Below are positions 8,693-17,464 of a DNA stretch of 64,000 nt, in pieces (the stretch's first letter is position 1; each line of letters begins with the position of its first letter). A program made the translations under genes and the position numbers. A model generated the notes under the pieces. It was not told the origin of the DNA. It ran no database searches and was given only the letters and a program-made list of their open reading frames with translations. The stretch is from Streptomyces roseirectus. GTDB taxonomy: Bacteria > Actinomycetota > Actinomycetes > Streptomycetales > Streptomycetaceae. The stretch is taken from NCBI RefSeq assembly GCF_014489635.1, contig NZ_CP060828.1, positions 9,846,001 through 9,910,000 on the forward strand, written 5' to 3'.

Positions 8693-8725
8693 GGCCGATC
8701 GGCCCGCGTCCCTGGCCGATCGGCA
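8693..8725. promoter_or_regulatory. Two GGCCGATCGGCC palindromes 21 bp apart
   Basis: A perfect 12-bp palindrome GGCCGATCGGCC (8693-8704) is followed by GGCCGATCGGCA (8714-8725). Their centres are 21 bp apart, two turns of the helix, placing them on the same DNA face. They lie upstream of the ClpN-domain gene, with a TAGCGT hexamer at 8751-8756 as a possible -10. A related GCCGATCGGC occurs upstream of the MFS gene near 834. Operator role is inferred. Confidence 0.4.
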
Positions 8726-8775
8726 GCAGCGCCCCACCCCCGCCGCCCCCTAGCGTTCCGGGTGGACGAGGACGC

Positions 8776-9894
8776 GTGGAACGGGAGACGCAGATGGAGC
8801 AGCGGGGCGACGGGATGACGACGGAGTTCGGCGTGGACGTCGTGCGGTCGTTGGCGCGGGCGCTGAAGGTGGCGGTCAGGGTCGACCTGGCGGCCGTCGG
8901 GACGGACACGGTGCTCGAGGACCTGGTGGGGGAGACGGAGACCGGGGACGCGGTCGCCCCGGGCATGCGGAAGGCCGGTTCGCTCGGCGGGCACATCAGG
9001 GCGCTGGCCACCGGCGGGAGGTGGGTGAGCGCCGACGACGCGGAGGCCGTCGAGGACGCGGAGGTGGACGCCGTCTGGCGCGAGGCGCGTTCGCTGTACC
9101 GGTCCCAGAAGCCCGGCCCGGCCGAACTGCCCGGCATGACCGGGGCGTTGCGGGCCTGCCTGCTCCACGCCCTGGACGCGGCCCGCGCCGAGGGCGCGCT
9201 CGCGGTGCGCGAGCGGCATGTGGCCCGCGCCCTGGTGGAACGGCCCGGCACCCGGGCGCGGGAGGCGATGACGCTGGAGCGGATCGACCCGGCCGCCGCG
9301 CTGGAACGGATCGCCGCCCTCGGCCCGGACGAGGCCCTGAAGTCCGTCGGCGTGGGCATGCTGCGGATGGGCGGGGCGTTCGGCAGAAGGCGCAACCCGA
9401 TCACGCGCGTGATCGGTTCCCTGGCCTCGGGCAGCGGCGTGAACGGCTCACCCGTGCTGGGCGCGGTCGTCTCCGAGGCCCTGCGGCAGGCGACCCGGCA
9501 AGGCAGGGAGGCCGCGGGCACGGCGGACCTGCTCCTGGGCATCCTCGCCCTCGACCGGGGCCTGCGCCTCTACGGCCGCGCACTCCCCGACGACCTCACG
9601 ACCGCCAACTCCGCCGCGGACCTCCTGCGCGGACTCGGCGTACGCGAGGACACCCTGCTCGCGGCGGCCACCGCCCTGCCCTCCAACCCCGGGAACACCG
9701 ACGCCGCGAAGCTCACCCCCGCCGCCATCCGCGTCACTGACGTCGCCCGCCTCCGCGCCGCCGAGCACGGCGCCCCCACCACCGGCACGGTCCACCTGCT
9801 GGCCGCCCTCCTCGACGACAAGACCGCCGTCGGCCTCCTCGACCTCGACGTCGACGCCCTGCGGGCCGACCTGACACCCCTGCTCGGCGCGTGA
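8776..9894 (+). CDS. Clp N-terminal-domain protein without ATPase
   Basis: A 372-residue cytoplasmic protein made of repeated helical units resembling the double Clp-N (ClpA/ClpC N-terminal) substrate-binding domain: for example LGAVVSEALRQATRQGREAAGTADLLLGIL and VTDVARLRAAEHGAPTTGTVHLLAALL reproduce the typical helix-helix-HLLLALL pattern twice in the second half. There is no Walker motif, so it cannot be a Clp ATPase; such stand-alone ClpN proteins may act as adaptors or decoys for Clp machinery. Later starts at 8794 or 8815 are possible. The kinase gene follows 50 bp downstream and may be cotranscribed. Confidence 0.65.
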   Translation: MERETQMEQRGDGMTTEFGVDVVRSLARALKVAVRVDLAAVGTDTVLEDLVGETETGDAVAPGMRKAGSLGGHIRALATGGRWVSADDAEAVEDAEVDAVWREARSLYRSQKPGPAELPGMTGALRACLLHALDAARAEGALAVRERHVARALVERPGTRAREAMTLERIDPAAALERIAALGPDEALKSVGVGMLRMGGAFGRRRNPITRVIGSLASGSGVNGSPVLGAVVSEALRQATRQGREAAGTADLLLGILALDRGLRLYGRALPDDLTTANSAADLLRGLGVREDTLLAAATALPSNPGNTDAAKLTPAAIRVTDVARLRAAEHGAPTTGTVHLLAALLDDKTAVGLLDLDVDALRADLTPLLGA

Positions 9895-9944
9895 CACCCG
9901 ACGGCTACCGTTCCTCCTGCGAGAACGGCGCTGGAAGGGAGAAC

Positions 9945-11306
9945 ATGCGTCATCTGCTCACAGAGATAAGGGTGTTGAGGGTGCGCGAGGAGGCCACGGC
10001 GATCAGATCCGCCGTACGCGGCGCCGACCCCCGCACGGCCCGCCGCGAGATCATCCTGTGCGCGAGCGCGGCGGCCTTCTCCCTGATGCCGCTGTTCCTC
10101 GCACCCCCGGTCCGCCCGGTGACGGCCGTCCTCGAAGCGCTGTGGGCGACGCTGCTCGTCCCCGCCCGCAGACTGCGGCCCGCCGCCGCGATGCTGGGGG
10201 CATCAGCCCTGGTCGTGGGGGCGAACGTGTGGACGATGGCCGTCGTCCCGCTCGTCGTGCTCGCCGCCGCGCGCCGGGTCGAACGTCCGTGGCGGGCCAT
10301 CGGACGGTCCTGCGCCCTGTTCGCCGTGCTGGCCCTCGCCAAGGTGCTGATCGTGTCCGACGACGTGCTGGTCACCCTCGGCGGCGGAGCGCTCTCGGGG
10401 GTGATCGTCCTGGTGCTGCCCGCTCTCGCGGGGCTGATGCTCGGCAGACGCCGCCCCCTGGTCAGGCTGCTCAAGGAGCGCAACGCCTACCTCGAACAGG
10501 CTCGCGTGCTCACCGACGAGGCGGCCCGCATGCAGGAACGCAACCGGATAGCGGGGGAGATGCACGACCTCCTGGGCCACCGCCTCAGCCTCATCTCCGT
10601 GCACGCCGGAGCCCTCGAACTCGCCGCCGACCGCCAGGCACCCGCCCTCGCCGGCCAGGCCGAACTCCTGCGCACGACCGCCGGAACGGCCCTGCAGGAG
10701 CTGCGCGAGATCCTCGGCGTCCTGCGCCACACGGACCTGGCGGGCGAGGAGCGCGGCACCCGCGAGGACATTACCGCACTGGTCACCGAGTCCCGAAAGG
10801 CGGGCAGCGCCGTCGAACTGGACTGGGCCGTCCCCGAAACCACAGAGGTGGGGTTCCGGACGCGGCAGGCGATCCACCGGCTGGTGCGGGAAGGGCTCAC
10901 CAACGCGCTGAAGCACGCGGCCGGGGCGCCCACACGGGTGGTCGTCAGGAACGCGGGCGGCGGGGTCGAGGTGTCGGTCGTCAACGAGGCGCCGCGCGCG
11001 GAGGCGCGCTCGCAGGGCGGGACCAGCAGCGGGCTGGTGGGCTGCCAGGAGCGGGTCTCGCTGCTCGGCGGGACCTTCGAGGCGGGGGCGCTGCCCGGCG
11101 GCGGGTTCCGGGTGGCGGCATGGCTGCCCGCGGAGGGCACACGGACGCCCGTCGAGCCGGGCGGCGGCCAGGGGACATGGGCCCCGGCGCCGGACCAGGT
11201 GCTGACCTGGCCCCGCGTCCTGGGCTCGGGGTGCCTGGCGGTGACGGTGGTGCTGCCGACCGTGGCGTTCCTGGTGATCCTGCTCGTGGCCGAGGTCGTC
11301 AGGTGA
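9945..11306 (+). CDS. NarL-type sensor histidine kinase
   Basis: A 453-residue membrane kinase. The N-terminal half has four to five membrane segments (residues about 38-165), followed by a HisKA_3 dimerisation helix with RIAGEMHDLLGHRLS (phospho-acceptor H207) and an HATPase domain (REGLTNALKHA, then SSGLVGCQERVSLLGG). An extra membrane segment closes the C-terminus (residues about 425-450), which is unusual and would place the end outside or in the membrane. GGAAGGGA five bases upstream selects ATG 9945 over an earlier in-frame codon at 9891. The cognate regulator starts 44 bp downstream. The signal is unknown. Confidence 0.9.
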   Translation: MRHLLTEIRVLRVREEATAIRSAVRGADPRTARREIILCASAAAFSLMPLFLAPPVRPVTAVLEALWATLLVPARRLRPAAAMLGASALVVGANVWTMAVVPLVVLAAARRVERPWRAIGRSCALFAVLALAKVLIVSDDVLVTLGGGALSGVIVLVLPALAGLMLGRRRPLVRLLKERNAYLEQARVLTDEAARMQERNRIAGEMHDLLGHRLSLISVHAGALELAADRQAPALAGQAELLRTTAGTALQELREILGVLRHTDLAGEERGTREDITALVTESRKAGSAVELDWAVPETTEVGFRTRQAIHRLVREGLTNALKHAAGAPTRVVVRNAGGGVEVSVVNEAPRAEARSQGGTSSGLVGCQERVSLLGGTFEAGALPGGGFRVAAWLPAEGTRTPVEPGGGQGTWAPAPDQVLTWPRVLGSGCLAVTVVLPTVAFLVILLVAEVVR

Positions 11307-11350
11307 GCGCCAACTCCCTTCCACCGCACGGGTTCTCCTAGACTGAGCCG

Positions 11351-12004
11351 ATGATCCGAGTCCTGATCGCCGACGACGAGGCGCTGATGCGGGCCGGCAT
11401 CCGGCTGATCCTGGAGAACGCCGACGACGTCAAGGTCGTCGCCGAGGCCGGTGACGGCCGCGAGGCCGCCGAGGCGTGCCGCGTCCAGGAGATCGACGTG
11501 GCCCTCCTCGACATCCAGATGCCGGGCCGCGACGGCATCGCTGCGGCCGAGGACATCGTCCGCCTCTCGCCCCGCACCCACGTCGTCATGCTGACCGCGT
11601 TCGGCGAGGAGGCGAGCGTCACCCGCGCCCTGCGGGCCGGCGCGAGCGGCTTCCTCCTCAAGGACACCGGCCCCGCCGACCTGATCCGCGCGGTGCAGCT
11701 CGCGGCGCGCGGCGAACCCGTCCTGGCGCCCCGCATCACCCGCCGGCTCCTCGACCGGCACGTCCGCACGGGCCGCGACACCGAGGCCGCCCGGCGCCGC
11801 CTCGCCGGCCTGACACCCGCCGAACTCGACGTCCTGCGCCTGCTCGCCGAGGGCCTGTCCAACGCCGAGATCGCCGGCCGGCTCCACCTCAGCGCCGGCA
11901 CCGTCAAGGCCCACATCAGCCGCATCCTCACCCGCACCGACTGCGCGAACCGCGTCCAGGCGGCCGTCCTCGCCCACGACGCGGGCCTGGTCGACGAGGA
12001 CTGA
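11351..12004 (+). CDS. NarL/LuxR-family response regulator
   Basis: A 217-residue response regulator: receiver domain at residues 1-120 with the acidic pair D8/D9, phospho-acceptor D54 (LLDIQMPGRDG), T/S at MLTAF and K in LLKDT; then a LuxR-type HTH at about 148-205 (LTPAELDVLRLLAEGLSNAEIA). It pairs with the kinase immediately upstream. Targets are unknown; the ClpN-domain gene upstream and MarR gene downstream are candidates by proximity only. Confidence 0.93.
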   Translation: MIRVLIADDEALMRAGIRLILENADDVKVVAEAGDGREAAEACRVQEIDVALLDIQMPGRDGIAAAEDIVRLSPRTHVVMLTAFGEEASVTRALRAGASGFLLKDTGPADLIRAVQLAARGEPVLAPRITRRLLDRHVRTGRDTEAARRRLAGLTPAELDVLRLLAEGLSNAEIAGRLHLSAGTVKAHISRILTRTDCANRVQAAVLAHDAGLVDED

Positions 12005-12059
12005 ACCCAGAACGCTGCCGAGAAAGCTATCCACCGAGCGATGGTCTACAGTGCGGAGG

Positions 12060-12569
12060 GTGACGACGACACCCGACCCCGTGGACACCTGGATCGACGG
12101 ATGGCGCACGGAACTGCCCGAGTCCGTGTTCGCCTCGACGGAACTCACGAAACGCATCCTGTTCCTCTCCGCCGAACTGGAGTCGGCCATGCGGCGCAGG
12201 CTCGCCGACTTCCAGCTCACGCCCGCCGAGTTCGACGTCCTCACCGCGCTGCGCCGCACCGGTGACCCCTACCGGATGAAGCCCAACCGCCTCGCCCGCG
12301 CCCTCATGCTCTCCAGCGGCGGCACCACCAACGTCACCCACCGCCTCGTCGCCCGCGGCCTCGTCGTGCGCGAGGCCGACCCCGAGGACGCCCGCAGCAC
12401 CTGGCTGCGCCTGACCCCCGAGGGCGTCGACACCGCCGAACGCGCCGTCGTCAGCGTCGGCGAGGCCACCCAGAGCGACCTCTTCGACGGCGCCCCGACC
12501 GACCTGGTCGAGAAGACCACCGCCGCCCTGCGCGAACTGTTCGCCGCCGCCCCGCGCCTGCGCAGATAG
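12060..12569 (+). CDS. MarR-family transcriptional regulator
   Basis: A winged-helix regulator of about 169 residues: the HTH core covers residues 45-110 (LTPAEFDVLTALRR, then MLSSGGTTNVTHRLVARGLV recognition helix and the D-x-R-S wing). GTG 12051 or 12060 could start it. At 12060 the hexamer TACAGT (12047-12052) lies seven bases upstream, the layout of a leaderless transcript, so I favour 12060. It ends one base before the convergent citB stop. The ligand and targets are unknown. Confidence 0.85.
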   Translation: MTTTPDPVDTWIDGWRTELPESVFASTELTKRILFLSAELESAMRRRLADFQLTPAEFDVLTALRRTGDPYRMKPNRLARALMLSSGGTTNVTHRLVARGLVVREADPEDARSTWLRLTPEGVDTAERAVVSVGEATQSDLFDGAPTDLVEKTTAALRELFAAAPRLRR

Positions 12570-12570
12570 C

Positions 12571-13251
12571 TCACACCCGCCACCCGTACCGCCGCTCCGG
12601 CCGCCCCGTCACCCCGTACCGCAGGGACACGGTGGCGCTGCCCGCCGTGTGGAAGTACTCCAGGTAGCGCCGCGCGCTCACCCGGGAGATCCCCGTCAGG
12701 GCCGCGCACTCCGAGGCCGACAGCACCCCGTCGGCCTCCCGCAGGGTCCGCTCCACCAGCTCGGCCGTCTCCACGCTCATCCCCTTCGGCAGCGTGGCGC
12801 TGCCGGCCGCGCCGGTCCCCGCGAGGACCCGGTCCACGTCCGCCTGACCGCGCACGACGGTCGCGAGGAGCCGGGAGCGCCGGGCCGCGTACCGCTCCAG
12901 GCGGGCCCGCAGGTCCTCGTACTCGAACGGCTTGAGCAGGTAGTCCACCACCCCCTGCCGCACCGCCCCGCGCACCGTGTCCGCCTCCCGGGCCGCGCTG
13001 ATGACCAGCACGTCGCAGTCGTGCCCCGCCGCCCGCAGCCGCGAGACGACGTCCAGGCCGAACACGTCCGGCAGATACAGATCCAGCAGCACCAGGTCCG
13101 GGCGCAGCCGGGCCACCGCGCGGATCGCCTCCTCCCCGCTGCCGACCGCGCCGACCACCCGGAACGGCCCGACCCGCTCGACGAACGTGCGGTGGACCTT
13201 CGCCACCATGAAGTCGTCGTCCACCACGAGAACATCGATGTCCCGGCTCAC
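12571..13251 (-). CDS. CitB/DcuR-type response regulator for carboxylates
   Basis: A 226-residue regulator of the CitB family: receiver domain with D57 phospho-acceptor (LLDLYLPDVFG), followed by a long linker and an HTH (VLSASECAALTGISRVSARRYLEYF) characteristic of the family. It overlaps the 3' end of the kinase gene by four bases (ATGA type), so the two are translationally coupled. It probably activates the divergent tricarboxylate transporter operon beginning at 14919. Confidence 0.92.
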   Translation of the reverse strand: MSRDIDVLVVDDDFMVAKVHRTFVERVGPFRVVGAVGSGEEAIRAVARLRPDLVLLDLYLPDVFGLDVVSRLRAAGHDCDVLVISAAREADTVRGAVRQGVVDYLLKPFEYEDLRARLERYAARRSRLLATVVRGQADVDRVLAGTGAAGSATLPKGMSVETAELVERTLREADGVLSASECAALTGISRVSARRYLEYFHTAGSATVSLRYGVTGRPERRYGWRV

Positions 13252-14843
13252 CGGCCCGCTCCCTTCGCCGCCCTGACCGTCATACGGGCCGTGAACACCG
13301 CCCCGTCGACCTGGATCTCACCGCCGTGCCGCTCGCACACCAGCCGCGTCAGCGCGAGCCCGATCCCGCGCTCGCCGCCCTCGGCGGCCTTCGTCGTGAA
13401 CCCGTGCGTGAACACCTCGCGCGCCAGCTCCGGCGCCACCCCGGGCCCCGAGTCACGCACCACGATCTCCACCCCGGTCGCGTCCTGCCGCACCTCGACC
13501 TCCACCCACGCCCCGTCACCGCCCGAGGCCGCCGCGTCCACCGCGTTGTCCACGAGATTCCCGACGACCGTGGCGACATCCGCCGCGTCCTCCGGCGCCA
13601 GCCGCTCCAGCGAGGTCCGCTCCGACACCCGCAGCGTCACCTTCCGTTCGGCCGCCAGCGACGCCTTCGCCGTCAGCAGCGCCGCGACGGCCGTGTCCCG
13701 CACCCGCCGGCTCAACGTCACGTCCAGCGACTGCCGGCGCTTGTTGAGCGCCCGGATGTAGTGGACGACCTCCTCCTGCTCCCCGATCTGGATCAGCCCC
13801 GAGATGGTGTGCAACTGGTTCGCGAACTCGTGGGCCTGCGCCCGCAGCAGCTCCGACGTACTGCGGAACGCCCCGATCTCCCGCTCCAGGCGCGCCAGTT
13901 CCGTCCGGTCCCGCAGCGTCGTCACCGACCCCAGCAGCCGCCCGTCCTTCGCGACCGCCATCCGGTTCAGCACCAGCACCCGCCCCCGGCGCACCACGAC
14001 CTCGTCGCGCCGCTCGGCGCCCTCCGCGAGGACGTCCCGCAGCCGCCCCTCCACGCCCAGCTCGGCCAGGCTCTGGCCCACACAGTCCTCCGGGAGGTCC
14101 AGCAGCCGCCGCCCCACCTCGTTGACCAGCGTCAGCCGGGCCTGCGGATCCAGCGCCACGACGCCCTCCGCGATCCCGTACAGCATCGCCTCCCGGTGCT
14201 CGGCGAGCCCCGCGATCTCCCGGGGTTCGAGCCCCAGCGTCTGTCGCTTGACGCGCCGCGCCAGCAGCCACGACCCGGCGAGCCCCAGCACCCCGGCGAC
14301 CCCCAGATAGGCCAGCAGGTACGACGACGCGCCGCTCAGGCGCTGCCACACCGTCGGCGACACCTCCCCGATCATGACCGTCCCCACCTGCTCGCCGACA
14401 CTGCCGCTCGCCTCCGACAGCACCGGCGCCCGCGCCACCAGCTCCCGGCTGCCGTCCAGCGTCACCGAACCCGACCAGCCCCGCCCCTGCCCGCCGCCCC
14501 GCGGCAGCGGCCGGCCCACCAGCGTCGGGTTCGTCGCGGCGACGACCCGCCCGCCCGCGTCGGCGACCGTCACCGACGACACCCCCGACTGCGCCTGCGT
14601 CGAGTGCACCAGCGGCGCCAGCGCCTCCTGCGGCGCGGGCCGCGTGAGCCGGCTGCGCACCAGCGGGTTCGCGGCCAGCTGCTCGGCGAGCGCGCCGACC
14701 CGGCGGCCCTCCACCCGGTGGAACGTCACCTCCGACTGGCGCAGCGAGATCGCGGCCACCGCCACCAGCACGACCACCACGATCGCCGTCTGGAGCACCA
14801 GCATCTCGCCCGCGAGGGTGTGGCGACGAAACGTGGTACCCAC
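13248..14843 (-). CDS. CitA/DcuS-type sensor histidine kinase for carboxylates
   Basis: A kinase of about 531 residues. One membrane helix near the N-terminus, a periplasmic PAS-like sensor of about 130 residues (the QSGVSSVTVADAGGRVVAATNP region is typical of CitA/DcuS), a second membrane helix, a cytoplasmic PAS (ALDPQARLTLVNEVG), the H-box RAQAHEFANQLHTISGLIQ and a C-terminal ATPase domain. The frame extends to a TTG at 14879; GTG 14843 gives a compact N-terminus just before the first membrane helix and is preferred. It faces the tctC-tctC-tctB-tctA operon, so the likely ligand is citrate or another tricarboxylate. Confidence 0.9.
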   Translation of the reverse strand: MGTTFRRHTLAGEMLVLQTAIVVVVLVAVAAISLRQSEVTFHRVEGRRVGALAEQLAANPLVRSRLTRPAPQEALAPLVHSTQAQSGVSSVTVADAGGRVVAATNPTLVGRPLPRGGGQGRGWSGSVTLDGSRELVARAPVLSEASGSVGEQVGTVMIGEVSPTVWQRLSGASSYLLAYLGVAGVLGLAGSWLLARRVKRQTLGLEPREIAGLAEHREAMLYGIAEGVVALDPQARLTLVNEVGRRLLDLPEDCVGQSLAELGVEGRLRDVLAEGAERRDEVVVRRGRVLVLNRMAVAKDGRLLGSVTTLRDRTELARLEREIGAFRSTSELLRAQAHEFANQLHTISGLIQIGEQEEVVHYIRALNKRRQSLDVTLSRRVRDTAVAALLTAKASLAAERKVTLRVSERTSLERLAPEDAADVATVVGNLVDNAVDAAASGGDGAWVEVEVRQDATGVEIVVRDSGPGVAPELAREVFTHGFTTKAAEGGERGIGLALTRLVCERHGGEIQVDGAVFTARMTVRAAKGAGR

Positions 14844-14918
14844 CGTCCACTCGATCTCCGCGGCTGCTGTGGCGCACAATCATGGCGCCCACCGGGCGGT
14901 TTGCGGAAGAGAGGTGCC

Positions 14919-15941
14919 ATGAGGAATCGGCTGCGGCTGGCCCTGCCCGCGCTCCTGCTGGCGGGCGCCTGCGCGGACGGTTCCCGCGACGGGCTGCGGA
15001 TCATGGTCCCCAACACGCCGGGCGGCGGCTACGACACCACCGCCCGCGTCATGGCCCGCGTCATGGACAGGGCCGGCATCGCCGCCGACGTCCAGGTCTT
15101 CAACCTGCCCGGCGCGGGCGGCACCGTCGGACTGCGGCGCACTGTCAATGAGCACGGCAACGGGCGCCTCGCCCTCCAGATGGGCCTCGGCGTCGTCGGC
15201 GCCTCCCACCTCACCCGGCCCGAGGCGACCGTCGCCGACACCACCCCGCTCGCCCGCCTCATGGCGGAGGCCAGCGCCGTCGTCGTCCCCGGCGCCTCGC
15301 CCTACCGGAGCGTCGGCGACCTCGTCGACGCCTGGCGCGCCGACCCCGACCGGGTCACCGTCGGCGGCGGCTCCTCGCCCGGCGGCCCCGACCACCTGCT
15401 GCCGATGCGCCTCGCGAAGACGGTCGGGATCGTGCCCCGCCGGGTGCGGTACGTGGCCTACGACGGAGGCGGCGGCGAACTCCTGCCCGCCCTGCTCGAC
15501 GGCAAGGTGACGTTCGCAACCAGCGGGTTCGGGGAGTTCGTCGACCAGATCGACGCCGGACAACTGCGGGTCCTCGCGGTCACCGGCTCCGCGCCCGTCC
15601 CGGCCCTGCCCGGCGTCCCCACCCTCACCTCCGCGGGGATCGACCTGGAGTTCACCAACTGGCGCGGCGTCGTCGCCCCGCCCGGCATCAGCACCGCCGA
15701 CCGTGAGCGCTGGACGAAAGCGCTGACCGCGCTGCACGAGACACCCCAGTGGCGGACGGAACTGGCCCGCCGGGGATGGACCGACGCGTTCCTGACCGGG
15801 GACGCGTTCGGGGAGTTCCTGGAGGAGCAGGACGCGTTCGTCGCCGGGCTGGTGACCCAACTCGACCTGGCCCGACCACAAAGACCGAAACCTCCACTGC
15901 TTCCGCAAGCGCGACACACCCCCGGCACGCGGGCACCCTGA
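14919..15941 (+). CDS. tctC: Tripartite tricarboxylate transporter binding protein (TctC/Bug), first copy
   Basis: A 340-residue exported solute-binding protein. The N-terminal signal ends in a lipobox-like LAGAC (Cys18), so it is probably a lipoprotein. The family signatures MVPNTPGGGYD and VFNLPGAGGTVGL line the carboxylate-binding site. GAGAGG upstream sets ATG 14919. It is the first gene of a four-gene transport operon and starts 75 bp from the divergent CitA gene, an arrangement implying ligand-dependent activation by CitAB. A second copy follows directly; the two share most motifs. Confidence 0.88.
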   Translation: MRNRLRLALPALLLAGACADGSRDGLRIMVPNTPGGGYDTTARVMARVMDRAGIAADVQVFNLPGAGGTVGLRRTVNEHGNGRLALQMGLGVVGASHLTRPEATVADTTPLARLMAEASAVVVPGASPYRSVGDLVDAWRADPDRVTVGGGSSPGGPDHLLPMRLAKTVGIVPRRVRYVAYDGGGGELLPALLDGKVTFATSGFGEFVDQIDAGQLRVLAVTGSAPVPALPGVPTLTSAGIDLEFTNWRGVVAPPGISTADRERWTKALTALHETPQWRTELARRGWTDAFLTGDAFGEFLEEQDAFVAGLVTQLDLARPQRPKPPLLPQARHTPGTRAP

Positions 15942-15985
15942 GGGCACTCCCGCACCCCGCACACATCGGACAGGTGGTGGCACCC

Positions 15986-16969
15986 GTGCGCCTGCGCACC
16001 CCGCTCGCCCTGCTCGGCGCGGCGATCCTGCTGCTCCTCGGCCCACCGCTGCTGGCCACCGGCAGCGGCGCCGAGACCGGCACCCAGATCCCCGGCCTGC
16101 GCTTCATGGTCCCCAACACCCCCGGCGGCGGCTACGACATCACCGCCCGCACCGCCGCCCGCAACGCCGAGGACACCGAACTCACCCGCAACATCGAGGT
16201 GTTCAACCTCCCCGGCGCCGGCGGCACCGTCGGCCTCGCCCGCCTGGTCAGCGAACACGGCAACGGCAGGCTCGCCATGTCCATGGGCCTCGGCGTCGTC
16301 GGCGCCGTCCGCTCCAACCACGCGCCCAAGACCCTCGCCGACACGACCCCCGTCGCCCGCCTCACCGAGGAACAGGACGTCGTCGTGGTCGCCGCCGACT
16401 CCCCGTACAAAACCATCGGCGACCTCATCGACGCCTGGCGCGAGCACCCCGCCAAACTCCCCGTCGGCGGCGGCTCCGCGCCCGGCGGACCCGACCACCT
16501 CGCCCCGATGCTGATGGCCCGGGCCGCCGGCATCACCCCCAAGCAGGTCAACTACATCCCCTTCGACGGCGGCGGCGAACTCCTCGCCTCCATCCTCGGC
16601 AGCAAGGTCGCCTTCGGCGTCTCCGGCGTCGGCGAATACCTCGACCAGATCACGTCCGGCGAACTGCGCCTCCTCGCCGTCACCGGCACAAAACGCGTCC
16701 CCGGCCTCGACGCCCCCACCCTCAAAGAGGCCGGCTACGACGTCGAGTTCACCAACTGGCGCGGCATCGTCGCCCCGCCCGGCCTCGACGACGACGAACG
16801 CGACCGGCTCATCGCCCTCTTCGAGGAACTGCACGCCTCCCCCGCATGGCAGGACTCCCTCGAGCGCAACGGCTGGGACGACGCCTTCCTCACCGGCGAC
16901 GCCTTCGGGACCTTCCTCGACGAGCAGGACGCGCGCGTCGTGTCCGTACTGAAGGAGCTGGGCCTGTGA
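15986..16969 (+). CDS. tctC: Tripartite tricarboxylate transporter binding protein (TctC/Bug), second copy
   Basis: A 327-residue paralogue of the preceding gene, carrying the same MVPNTPGGGYDITAR and VFNLPGAGGTVGLA signatures. Its signal sequence (RLRTPLALLGAAILLLLG) contains no Cys, so unlike the first copy it should be a soluble or signal-anchored protein. GTGs at 15974, 15977 and 15986 are possible starts; AGGTGG at 15972-15977 favours 15986. Its stop overlaps the tctB start (GTGA), so it is coupled to the membrane components. Confidence 0.88.
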   Translation: MRLRTPLALLGAAILLLLGPPLLATGSGAETGTQIPGLRFMVPNTPGGGYDITARTAARNAEDTELTRNIEVFNLPGAGGTVGLARLVSEHGNGRLAMSMGLGVVGAVRSNHAPKTLADTTPVARLTEEQDVVVVAADSPYKTIGDLIDAWREHPAKLPVGGGSAPGGPDHLAPMLMARAAGITPKQVNYIPFDGGGELLASILGSKVAFGVSGVGEYLDQITSGELRLLAVTGTKRVPGLDAPTLKEAGYDVEFTNWRGIVAPPGLDDDERDRLIALFEELHASPAWQDSLERNGWDDAFLTGDAFGTFLDEQDARVVSVLKELGL

Positions 16970-17463
16970 ACCGCACCTGGCTGCGCGAACACTCCGAACT
17001 CGGCGTCTGCGCCCTCCTGCTGGCGCTCGGTGTCCTCGTCCTCACCGACGCCGTCACCATGGACGTCGCCATCGCCCAGCGCGGACCCGTCGGCCCGCGC
17101 ACCGTGCCGATCGCCGTCGGCGCCGGACTGCTGCTGATCGCCGTCCTGCTCGCCGTCGACGTGCTGCGCGGCGGACGCGGCGAGGCGGAGTCCGGCGAGG
17201 ACATCGACCTGACCGAACCCGCCGACTGGCGCACCGTGCTGGGCCTGGCCGGGGTGTTCCTCGCCGCCGCCGTCCTCATCGACCCCGTCGGATTCCCGAT
17301 CGCCGGGGCCCTGCTGTTCTGGGGAGCCGCGTTCGTCCTCGGCAGCAGGCGCTTCGACCGCGACCCGCTGATCGCCGCCGGACTCTCCTTCGCCACCTAC
17401 GTCCTCTTCGACCACCTGCTCGGCGTGCCGCTGCCCGGCGGCCCCCTCATGGGAGTGCTGTGA
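16966..17463 (+). CDS. tctB: Tripartite tricarboxylate transporter small membrane subunit TctB
   Basis: A 165-residue protein with four hydrophobic segments and the [14 protein letters not shown] and [14 protein letters not shown] motifs of TctB. It joins TctA to form the sodium- or proton-coupled importer that receives substrate from TctC. GTG 16966 overlaps the preceding stop; AAGGAG lies ten bases upstream inside the previous gene. tctA begins one base after its stop. Confidence 0.88.
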   Translation: MNRTWLREHSELGVCALLLALGVLVLTDAVTMDVAIAQRGPVGPRTVPIAVGAGLLLIAVLLAVDVLRGGRGEAESGEDIDLTEPADWRTVLGLAGVFLAAAVLIDPVGFPIAGALLFWGAAFVLGSRRFDRDPLIAAGLSFATYVLFDHLLGVPLPGGPLMGVL

Positions 17464-17464
17464 C

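Noticed and set aside
14219..14240. GGTTCGAGCCCC resembling a tRNA T-arm
   Set aside because: It lies inside the CitA-type kinase coding sequence, and no cloverleaf can be formed around it.
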